The notes under the pieces: generated by a model
What the model was told of the DNA's origin: nothing
What the model saw: only the letters and a program-made list of their open reading frames with translations
Databases searched by the model: none
Assembly: GCF_006542625.1 (NCBI RefSeq)
Contig: NC_044398.1
Span: 71,141,883 to 71,205,882 of the forward strand
Direction: 5' to 3'
DNA length: 64,000 bases
Source of the DNA: Nomascus leucogenys
Lineage: Eukaryota > Chordata > Mammalia > Primates > Hylobatidae
Shown: piece after piece, positions 11,580 through 22,203 of the stretch
Numbering within the stretch: position 1 is the first letter of the stretch
How the letters are laid out: every line of letters begins with the position of its first letter
Made by a program: the position numbers and the translations under genes

Positions 11580-13123
11580 ATATAGACTGTTAACTACACA
11601 AAGAAGAAAAGAGAGAAGATCCAAATAAACAAAATTAGAATTGAGAAAGAGAATGTTACCACTGACCCCACAGAAATACAGATAACTATCAGAGACTACT
11701 ATGAATACCTCTATGTATACAAACTAGAAACTCTAGAAGAAATGGCTAAATTCCTGGACACGTTCATTCTCCCAAGACTGAGCCAGGAAGAAACTGAATC
11801 CCTGAACAGACCGATAATGAGCTCCAAAATTGAATCAGTAATAAATAGCCTACCAACCCCCCAGAAAAGCCCAGGATGAGACAGATTCTTGGCTGAATTC
11901 CACCAGATGTATAAAGAAGAGCTGGTACCATTCCTACTGAAGATATTCCAAAAAATTGAGAAGGGATTTCTTCCCACCTCATTCTGTGAAACCAGCGTTA
12001 TTCTGATACCAAAATTGGCAGAGATACAACAACAACAATAGCAATAAAAGTTCAGGCCAATATCTTTCATGAACATAAATGCAAAAATCCTCAACAAAAT
12101 ACTAGCAAATCCAATCCAGCAGCATATCCAAATGGTAATCCACCATGATCAAGTAGGCTCTATCCCTGGGATGCAAAGTTGGCTCAAAATACACAAATCA
12201 ATAAATGTGATTCATTACATAACAGAACTAAAGACAAAAACCATGTGATTATCTCAATAGATGCAGAAAAAGCTTTTGATAAAAATTGAACATCCTTTCA
12301 TATTAAAAACTCAATAAATTAGGCATTGAAGGAATGCAAATAATAAGAGCCAACTATGACAAACCCTCAGCCAACATCATACTGAATGGGCAAAGCTGGA
12401 AGCATTCTTCTTGAAAACTGGCAAAAGACTAGAATGCCCTCTCTTACCACTCCTATTAAACATAATACTGGAAGTCCCGGCCAGGGCAATCAGGCAAGAA
12501 AAAGAAATAAAAGGCACCCAAATAGGCAAAGAGGAAGTCAGACTATCTGTTTTCAGAAAACATGGTTCTATATTTAGAAAACCCCATACTCTTGGCCAAA
12601 AAGCAGCTTAAGCAACTTGAGCTGATAAACAACTTTAGCAAAGTTTCAGGATACAAAATCAATGTACAAAAATTAGTAGCATTTCTTTACACCAACATGC
12701 AAGTGAAGAGCTGTATCAGGAATGCAGTCCCATTCACAATTGCCAGAAAAAAAATAAAATACCTAGGAATACAGCTAACCAGGGAGGTAAAAGATCTCTA
12801 CAATGAGAATTACAAACACTGCTCAAAGAAATTAGAGATGATATAAAGAAATGAGAAAACATTTCGTGTTCACTGATAGGAAGAACCAGTATTTTTTACA
12901 ATGGCCATACTGCTCAACACAATTTGCAGATTCAGTGTGATTCTAATCAAACTACCAATAGCATTATTCACAGAACTAGAAAAAAACTATTTTAAAATTC
13001 ATATGGAACCAAAAAAGAGCCCGAGTTGCCAAAGCAATCCTAAGCTTAAAGAACAAAGCTGGAGGCATAATGTTACCTGACTTCAAACTACACCCACAGG
13101 GCTATAGTAACCAAAACAGTATG

Positions 13124-14032
13124 GTGCTTCTGACAAAGGTCTACTATCCAGAATCTGTAAGGAAAATTAAAATTAAACAAATTTTATAAGCAAAACCCAA
13201 AAACATGAACAGATGTTTTTCAAAAGAAGACATACATGCAGCCAACAAGCCTATGAAAAAATGCTGTACATCAGTAATAATTAGAGAAATGCAAACCAGA
13301 ACCACAGTGTGATATCTCATATTAGTCAGAATGGCTATTATTTTAAAAATCAAAAAAACAGGCACATAAACCAATGGAACAGAATAGAGAGCCCAGAAAT
13401 AATGCCACACACCTACAACCATCTGATTTTTGACACAGCTGACAAAAACAAGCAATGGGGAAAGGACTCCCTATTCTACAAATGATGCTGGGATAACTGG
13501 CTAGGTGGAAGACTGAAACTGGACCCCTTTCTTACATCATATACAAAAGCCAACTCAAGAATGTAACGCTGTAAATGCAAAACCTAAAACTATAATACCC
13601 TGGAAGATAACTTAGGCAATACCATTCTGGACACAGGAACTGGCAAATATTTTATGACAAAGACACCAAAAGCAATTTCAACCAAAGCAAAAATTGAGAA
13701 ATGGGATCTAATTAAACTAAAGAGCTTCTGCACGGCAAAAGAAACTATCAACAGAGTAAACAGACAATCTACAAAATAGGAGAAAATATTTGCAAACTGT
13801 GCTTCTGACAAAGGTCTACTATCCAGAATCTGTAAGGAAAATTAAAATTAAACAAATTTTATAAGCAAAACCCAAAAACATGAACAGATGTTTTTCAAAA
13901 GAAGACATACATGCAGCCAACAAGCCTATGAAAAAATGCTGTACATCAGTAATAATTAGAGAAATGCAAATCAGAACCACAGTGTGATATCTCATATTAG
14001 TCAGAATGGCTATTATTTTAAAAATCAAAAAA
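13124..14032 (+). repeat. 234-bp direct duplication within element B
   Basis: Positions 13124-13357 and 13799-14032 are identical apart from one substitution (C/T in 'gcaaa[c/t]caga', about 13306 versus 13981-13980). The downstream copy sits in its normal place in ORF2. The upstream copy replaces a few bases between 'accaaaacagtatg' and 'acaggcacataaacc'. Both share differences from ordinary L1 sequence, so one was copied from the other within this element. Confidence 0.93.
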
Positions 14033-14704
14033 TTACAGATGCTGGAGGGGTTACAGAGAAGAGGGAACACCTGTACACTGCTGGTGGGAGTGTAAATTAG
14101 TTCACCCATTGTGGAAATCAGTGTGGCAATTCCTCAAAGAACTTAGAACTACTTTTAAACCCAGCCATCACATTATTGGGTATATACACCAAGGAATGTA
14201 TGTCGTTCTACCATAAAACATATGCACATGTATGTTCATTGCGGCACTATTCACAATAGCAAAGGCATGGAGTCAAACACCTGTGAATGGCAGACTGGGT
14301 AAAGAAAATGGAGGGTATATACACCATGGAATATTATGCAGTCATAAAAAACAAGATCATGTCCTTTTCAGCAACATGGATGGAACTGAAGACCATTATT
14401 CTTAGCAAACTAGCACAGGAACAGAAAACCAAATACAGCGTGTTCTCTCTTATGAGTGGGAGCTAAGTAACAAGGCACGTGGACACAACAAGGGGAACAA
14501 CAGACACTGGGACAAACTTGAGGTCGGAGGGTGGGAGGAGAAACAGGATCAGAAAAAATACGTATCAGGTACTGTGCTTAATATCTGGGTGACAAAATAA
14601 TCTGTACACCAAACCCCCATGAGGTGAGTTTACCTATATTCCCAACGTGTATATGCATTCCTGAACCTAAAGTAAAAGTTAAAAGAGAAATTTTTTTAAA
14701 AAAG

Positions 14705-15213
14705 AAAATGTGGTACATATATAAAATGGATTACTATTAAACCATAAAAAAGAATGAGATCTGTCACTTGCAACAACATAGATGGAACTAGAGGACATTT
14801 ATTAAGCGAAATAAGCCAGGCACAGAAAGACAGACTTCATATGTTCTCACTTATTTGTGGGAGCTAAAAATTAAACAATTGAACTTATGAAGATAGAGAG
14901 TAGAATGATGGTTACCAGAGGTTAGGAAGGGTTCCGGGGAGGAGTGGAGTTGTTAATGGTTGCAAAAATATACAGAATGACTAGGACCTAGTATTTGATA
15001 GCAAAATAGCATGACTACAGTCAACTGTAATTTATTGTACTTTTCACAATAACTAAAAGAGTATAACTGGATTGTTTATAACACAAGGATAAATGGTGAG
15101 GTGATAGATATCCTATTTATTGTGATGTGATTGTTACATATTATATGCCTGTATCAAAATATGTACCCCATAAATATATACACTTACTATGTACCCCTAA
15201 AATTAAAAATTAA
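14705..15213 (+). mobile_element. Element A continued: ORF2 end, 3' UTR and tail
   Basis: The old L1 resumes with 'gaaaatgtggtacatatata', continues through the ORF2 stop region and a 3' UTR with 'tattgtacttttcacaataa', and ends in 'aaaattaaaaattaaaaag'. It is followed directly by the right copy of the 18-bp target-site duplication. Confidence 0.85.
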
Positions 15214-15231
15214 AAAGTGAAATTATGAGCA

Positions 15232-15908
15232 ATTGATAGGGTAATAAATGTAGAAGTAGAATATATAAATATTATGTACATTTTAAAATTATTTTATGTA
15301 TTTATTAAAATAGCATTTAGCTATGTTGCCCAGGCTGGTCTTGAATTACTTGGCTCAAGTAATCCTCCTGCCTTGATCTTTAGTGTTTTCACATGAGAGG
15401 ATTGACTTTGTACTTGTGGTTTTCTATATAGCAAATTTTTACAAAAAGTCTAAGCATAATTTGTATTAAAAAGTATTTCTAATTTAAATGTTTTTACTCC
15501 AATTTTATTTCAGAAACCACATAACCACCTTGAAGATGAAAGATAAATCATTATTATTAAAATTTTTGATTTTGTGTATTTCTAGGCATGTGTGTGTAAC
15601 TTTAAGATGCTGTTACTTCCTCCAAGATATGGATTGTCAATGCAGAGCCTTTTGGATCTGTCCTTTTCTTCATTTATGGATGAGGCAGCTGAGATTTGCA
15701 GAGTTTATGACTAGCCCAAAGCTCCTACGAACTCAGGCTGTATTTTCCTGGTATAGTTGAACAAAAAATTTTCAAAGTGATTTTTTACTACGCTACTTTT
15801 TATTAGTGCATACCACAAAATAGACCAATTAACACTTTTCCTTTGAACTAATTGAAAATTTTCTTAATGCCATTAATACGTGTTGCAGTCTGATGCATTT
15901 ATAAGGTT
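15232..15908. other. Single-copy sequence with Alu and MIR scraps
   Basis: Mostly unfeatured. About 15315-15378 looks like a piece of a minus-strand Alu arm ('tatgttgcccaggctggtct'). About 15668-15722 ('ggatgaggcagctgaga', 'gactagcccaaagctcc') resembles a MIR core in reverse orientation. The 90-codon frame at 15488-15760 overlaps the MIR-like part and is not supported as a gene. Confidence 0.45.
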
Positions 15909-17674
15909 TCACCTGTTTTTCTTTTATTTATTTTAAATTTTAAAAAATGTTTTTAAAAATGTTTGTGGGTACATAGTAGGTATATATATTTATGGGGTAC
16001 ATGAGATTATGTATACAGGCATGCAATGTGAAATTAGCACATCATGGAGAATGGGGTATCCATTTTCTCATACATTTATACTTTGAGTCACAAACAATCA
16101 ATTACATTGTTTAAGTTATTTAAAAATTATTATTGACTATAGTTGCCCTATTGTCCTATCAATAGTAGGTCTTATTCATTCTTTTAAACTCTTTTTTGTA
16201 CCCGTTAACTATCCCTACTTACCCTACTACCCTTCCCAGCCTCTGGTAACCATCCTTCTACTGTCTAGCTCCATGAGTTCAATTGTTTTGATTTTGAGAT
16301 CCCACAAATAAGTGAGAATATGTGATACTTGTTTTTCTGTGTCTGGCTTGTTTCACTTAACATAGCAATCTCCAGTTCCATTCATGTTGTTGCAAATGAC
16401 AGTATCACCTTATTTTTTTATGGCTGAATGTATTCCATTGTGTATATGTACCACATTTTTTTATTAATTCGTCTGTTAATGTACATTTAGGTGACTTCCA
16501 AATCTTGGCTATTGTAAATAATGCTGCAATAAACATGGCAGATATCTGTTCGATACACTGGTTTCATTTCTTTGGGGTATGTACCTAGGGGAGGGATTGC
16601 CAGGTCATATGGTGGCTCAATTTTTAGTTTTTCTGAGGAATCTCCAGACTGTTCTCCATAGTGGTTGTACTAATTCACATTCCCACCAACAGTATACAAG
16701 AATTCATTCTTCTCCACATCCTTGCCAGCGTTTGTTATTGCCTGTCTTGGATATAAGCCATTTTAACTGGGGTGACATGATATCTTATTGTAGTTTTGAT
16801 TTAGATTTCTCTAATGATCAATGATGTTGAGCACTCTTTCACATGCCTATTTGCCATTTGTATGTCTTCTTTTGAGAAATGTCTATTCAAATCTTTGCCC
16901 ATTTTTTTATCTAATTATTGGATTTTCCCCTGTAGAGCTGTTTGAGCTCTTCATATATACTCTGGTTATTAATCCCTTGTCAGATGGGTAGTTGGCAAAT
17001 ATTTTCTCTTACTCTGTGGGTTGTCTCTTCTCTTTGTTGATTGTATCCTTTACTGTGCAGAAGCATTTTGACACTTGATGTGATCCCATTTGTCCATTTT
17101 TGCTTTGGATGTCTGTGCTTGTGGGATATTACTCAAGAAATCTTTGCCCAGTCCAATGTCCTGGAGAGTTTCCCTACTGTTTTCTTTTAGTATAATAGTT
17201 TCATAGCTTGAGGTTTAGATGTAAGTTTTTTTTAATCCATTTTGATTTGATTTTTATATATAGTGAGACATTATTATTTTTGGTTAATTCTTCATTTAGT
17301 CTTTCTACTTATTTAATTCATTTATCATTTTGTCTTTCTACGCCACAGTTAGTGTTATAATATTCTGTGTTTTTCTGTGGACTTACTATATCCAGTGAGT
17401 TTTGTACCTTCCAGTGATTATTTATTGCTCATTAATGTCCTTTTTGATAGAAGTATTCCCTTTAGCATTTCTTGTAGGAAGCTCTGGTATTGATGAAACC
17501 CCTCAGCTTTTTTTTTTTGTCTGGGAAATTATTTCTTCTTCATGTTTGAAGAATCTTTTCACTAGATATGCTATTCTAGGGTAAAAAAATTTTTCCTTTA
17601 GTGCTTTAAATTTATCAGGCCACTCTCTCCTGTCCTGTAAGGTTTTCACTGAAAAGTTGGCTGCCAGACATCTT

Positions 17675-19313
17675 CTTGCAGGATCCTTAAGGTGTCACTT
17701 TTCTGGCCAGAAACCTCTTTGGCCTGTGGCACCTTTGCCTGAGTTTTTCTTGGGACTGCTGGCCTCGTTCCACACACTGGATCTGCAGGCCGTGCTTGGC
17801 TCAGGCTACTGGTCTGGATCCCATGCCTGCCAAGGGTGAGCCAGACATGGAGCGGCCAGAGGTATGTGAGCTAGTGAGTGTGGGGTGCAGCCACTGCGCA
17901 CAGTCAGGTGCAGCATGGACACTGGCTCTTTGTGAGGCTGCAGCTAGACCACACCGCAAGCAGCTTCCGTAGTTGTCACTGGGGAACGTGGTGTTGCCCA
18001 GCAGCTTAGATACTCCAGGAACCTCAGGCCCCAAAGAGGGAGTCACAGCTGTGGCTTGGGACTCTCCCAAGTCTGGGCTCCCTGAAGAGTTGCAGCTCTT
18101 CTGTTCACCCACAATGTGGTGAGCATGGGGTATGTTTCAGCCCTGTTTGTGTTACAGCTATTTCAGTCCTGCCATTTGGCAGGTCCTAAGTTCTTCTCCT
18201 GAGTCCAGGAAGAATGAGGTATGTGGACAAGTGAGGGTGAGCAAGGTGAAGAGGAGCTTCACTGAGTGACAGAAAAGCTCAGATGAGACCCTGGAGTGGG
18301 TAGCTCCTCCCTGCAGCCTGGTCATCATGTTGAGTGTTTAGCCCTCAGCAGATAGGAGGCCCTGAAGTGGGTAGTTTCCCTCAGCGGGTGGTCATCCCAA
18401 CATCTGCAGCTGTCAGCAGAGAGGAGGCCCTAGAATGGATAGCTCCTCTCTGCAGCTGGTCACCCTGATGTCTATAGCTCTCAGCAGAGAGGAGTTCCTG
18501 GAGTGGGTAGCTCCTCTTCGCAGCTTGTTGTCCTGGTGTCTGCTCAGCTCTGGCTGAGCCCAGGGCTTTTATGGGCCTCAGAGGGGAGGAAGTGCCTACC
18601 AATTTGTCCATGAGCAGGTCCTGAAAAGGCATCATAAATTCCCTCTCTGGTCTGCAAGACTGGCAGCCTGGCCCCCTGCCTTTAGGCCCTGCCTGACCTG
18701 AAGGTGGGGCCTCAGTGGGGACCTGCTCCCTTCCACCCAGGCTGTTCATGCCAAGGGGTGCCTGCAGGCCAGCCCTGAGCTGCCCTCAGCCCCCCACGGC
18801 TTCCCTCCCATGCTCGTTGGTGCCCAAAATTCAGAGGGGGCTGAGGTGGCAGGGGGCTGGCATGTCAGCACTGCCCTGATCATGGCACACACCCAGCTAG
18901 GCTATGACAGTGCCTGGACTCAGTCCCAAACTTGCTTCAAGATAAGAGCAGGCACTAGGAGCGGGAGCAGACACTTCTGAGCCTGTTGGGGCAGGGGGAG
19001 CCTTCTCAGTCTCCCGAGAGTACACAGATGCCCTGCTCTGCAGCTGTGGCTTGGGTGGCTATAGCTGCACCTGGGAGGGTGTGGCTCCTGCCTGCTCCAG
19101 GAGTGGGAGGCCCGGGTCCACAGCCACAACTCTGTCACTTGGGCAGCTGCAGCTGCACCTGGGGAACTCCCGCTCCACCAATGTGGAAGGAGCAGGGCTC
19201 CCACTTTTTCCCAGCTCCTGCAGGGTCTGTGGAGTGTGTAGCCCTGGCCGTGCTTCCCTGCTGTGGACTGGGTGATGGTAGCAACCACTCCAGATGGCCA
19301 CTGCTACCATTAA
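17675..19313 (-). mobile_element. Long GC-rich ERV1-type LTR inside L1 ORF1
   Basis: About 1.6 kb of GC-rich sequence sharply interrupts the ORF1 of element D between 'gctgccagacat' and 'attggagctccattg'. TTAA occurs at both edges (17687-17690 and 19310-19313) and the right edge reads CA|TTAA; at the left two extra G lie between TTAA and a TG start at 17693. This fits a 4-bp target-site duplication and the TG...CA termini of an LTR. On the minus strand a TATA-like 'cataaaagccc' occurs at about 18565-18575. No internal viral coding sequence is visible, so it is a solo LTR. I recognise it as ERV1-like but cannot name the family. Several small frames in it are not genes. Confidence 0.65.
18289..18545. 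repeat. Tandem units of about 68-71 bp inside the LTR
   Basis: Four diverged units begin with variants of 'ccctggagtgggtagct' at about 18289, 18360, 18428 and 18496. Each contains a 'gcagctggtc..cc' block and, in most, 'ctcagcagagaggagg'. This is a built-in minisatellite-like region, lying downstream of the TATA-like site in the LTR's own orientation. Confidence 0.75.
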
Positions 19314-21816
19314 TATTGGAGCTCCATTGTATGTTGTTTATTTTCTTTTGCTGCTTTTAGGATCCTTTCTTTATCCCTGACCTTTGCAAGTTTTATTATT
19401 AAATGTCTCAAAGTAGTCTTCTTTGGGTTAAATTAGCTTGGTGTTCTATAACCTTCTTGTATTTGGATACTGATATCTTTCTCTAGGTTTGAGTAGTTCT
19501 CTGTTGTTATCCCTTTGAATAAACTTTCCACTTTTATCTCTTTCTGCCTCCTCGTTAAGGCCAGTAACTCTTAAATTTGCCCTTTTCAGGCTATTTTCTA
19601 GATCCTATAGACATACTTCATTGTTTTTTATTTTTTTTTCTTTTGTCTCCTCTAATTGTGTATTTTAAAATAGCCTATCTTCAGGCTCACTAATTCTTTC
19701 TTCTGCCTGATCAGTTCTGCTGTCAGAGGACTCTGCTGCATTCTTCAGTATGCCCATTGCATTTTTCCTCTCCAGAATTTTTATTCTTTTTAATTATTTC
19801 ACTCTCTTTGTGAACTATATCTGATAGAATTTCTTCTCAGAGTTATCTTGCATTTCTTTGAGTTTCCTCAATACAGCAATTTTGAATTCTTCGTCTGAAA
19901 GGTCACATGTCTCTATTTTTCCCAAATTGTTACCTGGTGCCTCATTTAGATCATTTAGTGAGATCATATTTTCCTGGATGGTGTTGATGTAAATAGATGT
20001 TCTTCAGTGTCTGGGCACTGAAAGGTTATGTATTATAGTCATCACTGTTTAGACTTACTTTAGCTGTCCTTTTTGGGAAGACTTTCCAGATATTTGAAAG
20101 GACTTGGTGTTGTGTTCTAAGCTGTATCTGCTTTAAGGGGCACCCCAAGTTCAGTAATGCTGTGGTTCTTGCAGACTCATAGAGGTACTGCCTTGATGGT
20201 CTTAGACATGATCTGGGAGAATTCTCTAGATTACCAGGCAGAGACTCTTGTTCTCTTCTCTTTCTCCCAAACATACAGAACCTCTCTGTCTCTCTGTTCT
20301 AAGCCATCTAAAGCCGGGGGTGAAGTGCAACAAGCATCCCTATGGCCATGAACACTATGACTACACTATGTCAGACCTGAAGCCAACACAGCACTTGATC
20401 TTGCCCAAGGCCTGCTGTAACCACTCCCTGGCTACACTACTGCCTATATGTACTCAAGGCCCTGGGGCTCTTCAATCAGCAGGTGAAAGCCAGCCAAGCC
20501 TGCGTTCTTCCCTTCAGAGTGGCAAGGTCCAGAAGTACCGTCTGGGAGTCGGACTAGAGTGAAAAACCTTAGAAGTCTACGTGGGGTTCTTTTGTGTTGT
20601 GGCTGAGCTGGCACTCAAACCACAAGATTCAGTCCTTCCCAATGTCCCTCCCCATTTCAAAGGCCACCGCCACCCCAGGCCACAAGGAGTACTACAAGAC
20701 TACCCCTGGTGTTTCTTTTAGGCCCAAGGTCTCTTAAGTCGGCTTTTGTTAAATGCTGCCTGGCCTAGGACTCACCCTTCAGGACAGTGGGCTCCCCTCT
20801 GGTCCAGGGTAGGTCTAGAAATGCCATCCAAGAGCCAAGTCCTAGAATTGGGGACTCTAAGAACCTGCTTGGTGCTCTACCCCACTGTGGCTGTGCTGGT
20901 ATCTGAAACCAGCAAGTCTCCAAGGCTCACCCAAGGTCCTCGATATAGTACCTGGGTGTTTCTGCTAGTTACTCAGGGCTCAAGTGCTCTTCAATTAGCA
21001 GATTATGAATGCTGCCAGGATGTGTCATTGTCTTCAAGGCAGGGGGTTTCCTTCTGTACCAGGGTGTATCTAGAAATGTCATCTGGGAGCTAGGCCCTGA
21101 AACAGGTACCTCACAACTCTGACCATTGCGCAGTCCTGCCTTGGGTGAACTGATACCTTAGATGTAAGACAGAGTCCTCCTGACTCTTCCCTCTCCTCTC
21201 CTCAAACAGAAGGAAGGAGTCTCTTTTGGAGCAGGGAGCTGTGTAGCATGGGGTTAGGGGAGAGGTGATGCCAACACTCCCTTGGCTGCCCCACAGTGGA
21301 CTGCGCCCTTCCAGTCCACTGTCTCTGAGCCTAGTTCAACACCAGGACTCATCCGAGAGCTGCAGTCCTTATGGCCTAGACTGCCTTCGAGCTTACTTGG
21401 AGACAAGAGTGCTACAGACCTTGGTGGTGAGGTTTGCAAGTACTTAAGTTCAAACTGCTGGGATTAGTGATTCCCCTCTGGCTAGGGCTGATTTTTGTTC
21501 CCTCTGTAGGTGGGCTTAGCTCAGTTTGGTCTGGCTTTCTGGTTCTAACAGAAAAGCACTGAGTTCTGTGCCTTACAATTGCTGAGGTCAGGGAGGGGTG
21601 GCACTGGCAATTCAGGACTGATTTTTTGTCTCTTCAGTCTTTCAGGGGTATGAAGTTCAAACCAAGTACTATGAGAGCTCACCTGATTTTTGGTTCTCAT
21701 GAAGGTATTTTTTTTGTGTGTGTAGAAGGTTGTTAAATTGGTGTCCTTGTTGGGGGGACAATTGGTGGAGCTTTCTATTTCTCCATCATGCTCTACCCTC
21801 TGTCTCACCTGTTTTT

Positions 21817-21976
21817 TTTTTTTAAACACCTAAATAAATTTAATAACACTAGAATCCCAAGCTATATAATTGTAAAATATTTATCAATGAAATTACAAAA
21901 TATTTGAAATTTTTCTTTTTCTTTTTTTTTGAAATTTATTAAATTTTTATTGTTTGCCGAGGGACTGTTATAAATC
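21817..21976. other. Short AT-rich spacer between two L1s
   Basis: Low-complexity AT-rich sequence ('tttctttttctttttttttg' near 21913). I see no recognisable element beyond this. Confidence 0.5.
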
Positions 21977-22203
21977 TTTTTTTTTAAATTTTATTATTAT
22001 TATACTTTAAGTTTTAAGGTACATGTGCACAATGTGCAGGTTTGTTACATATATATACATGTGCCATGTTGGTGTGCTGCACCCATTAACTAGTCATTTA
22101 GCATTAGGTATGTCTCCTGATGCTATCCCTCCTCCCTCCCCACACCCCACAACAGTCCCCGGAGTGTGATGTTCCCCTTCCTGTGTCCATGTGTTCTCAT
22201 TGT

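Larger units (their letters stand above)
10335..14704 (+). mobile_element. Element B: 5'-truncated plus-strand L1 in element A
   Basis: L1 ORF2 sequence starts abruptly near the end of the endonuclease domain and continues through RT and C-terminal regions to a 3' UTR ('acctaaagtaaaagttaaa' near 14665) and an A-rich tail. The flanks share AATGTGGTACAT (10307-10318, 14707-14718). It is interrupted by an Alu (10688-10995) and a short L1 with extra 3' sequence (11070-11579), and it carries an internal 234-bp duplication. The RT catalytic segment is damaged near 12550-12580 (the FADD codons are lost). Divergence suggests an L1PB/older L1PA age. Confidence 0.82.
1538..15231 (+). mobile_element. 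Element A: old full-length L1 with nested insertions
   Basis: Both ends carry the same 18-bp target-site duplication, AAAGT[A/G]AAATTATGAGCA, at 1538-1555 and 15214-15231 with one mismatch. The L1 body can be followed through its interruptions: 5' UTR (1556-1594, 1902-2353, 2763-4339), ORF1 relic (about 4340-5512), inter-ORF spacer (to about 5755), the C-terminal third of ORF2 (about 5756-6228 and 9934-10335), then ORF2 end, 3' UTR and A-rich tail (14705-15213). About the first 2.6 kb of ORF2 is missing at the 5755/5756 junction. The 3' end, with 'ccccataaatatatacac' near 15168, fits an L1PB/L1MA-age family. The element is dead: ORF1 is broken and ORF2 is mostly gone. Confidence 0.85.
15909..21816 (-). 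mobile_element. Element D: old full-length L1, minus strand
   Basis: The 3' tail is at the left (about 15921-15965) and the 5' end at about 21804, where the L1 5' UTR begins. A target-site duplication TCACCTGTTTTT occurs at 15909-15920 and 21805-21816. Components from right to left: 5' UTR with diverged internal repeats (about 19990-21804), ORF1 N-terminal part (about 19311-19990), an inserted LTR (17693-19309), ORF1 C-terminal part (about 17425-17674), inter-ORF spacer (about 17270-17424), ORF2 C-terminal third (about 16300-17265) and 3' UTR. The first ~2.7 kb of ORF2 is deleted, so the element is inactive. Its age fits L1MA/L1PB or older. Confidence 0.82.

Noticed and set aside
13144..14109. 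Two nearly identical 96-103-codon minus-strand frames as a gene family
   Set aside because: They are antisense readings of the 234-bp internal duplication of an L1 ORF2, not separate genes.
18381..19360. Several 74-124-codon frames on both strands in GC-rich DNA
   Set aside because: They lie in the GC-rich LTR, where low AT content reduces stop codons. No recognisable domain is seen.
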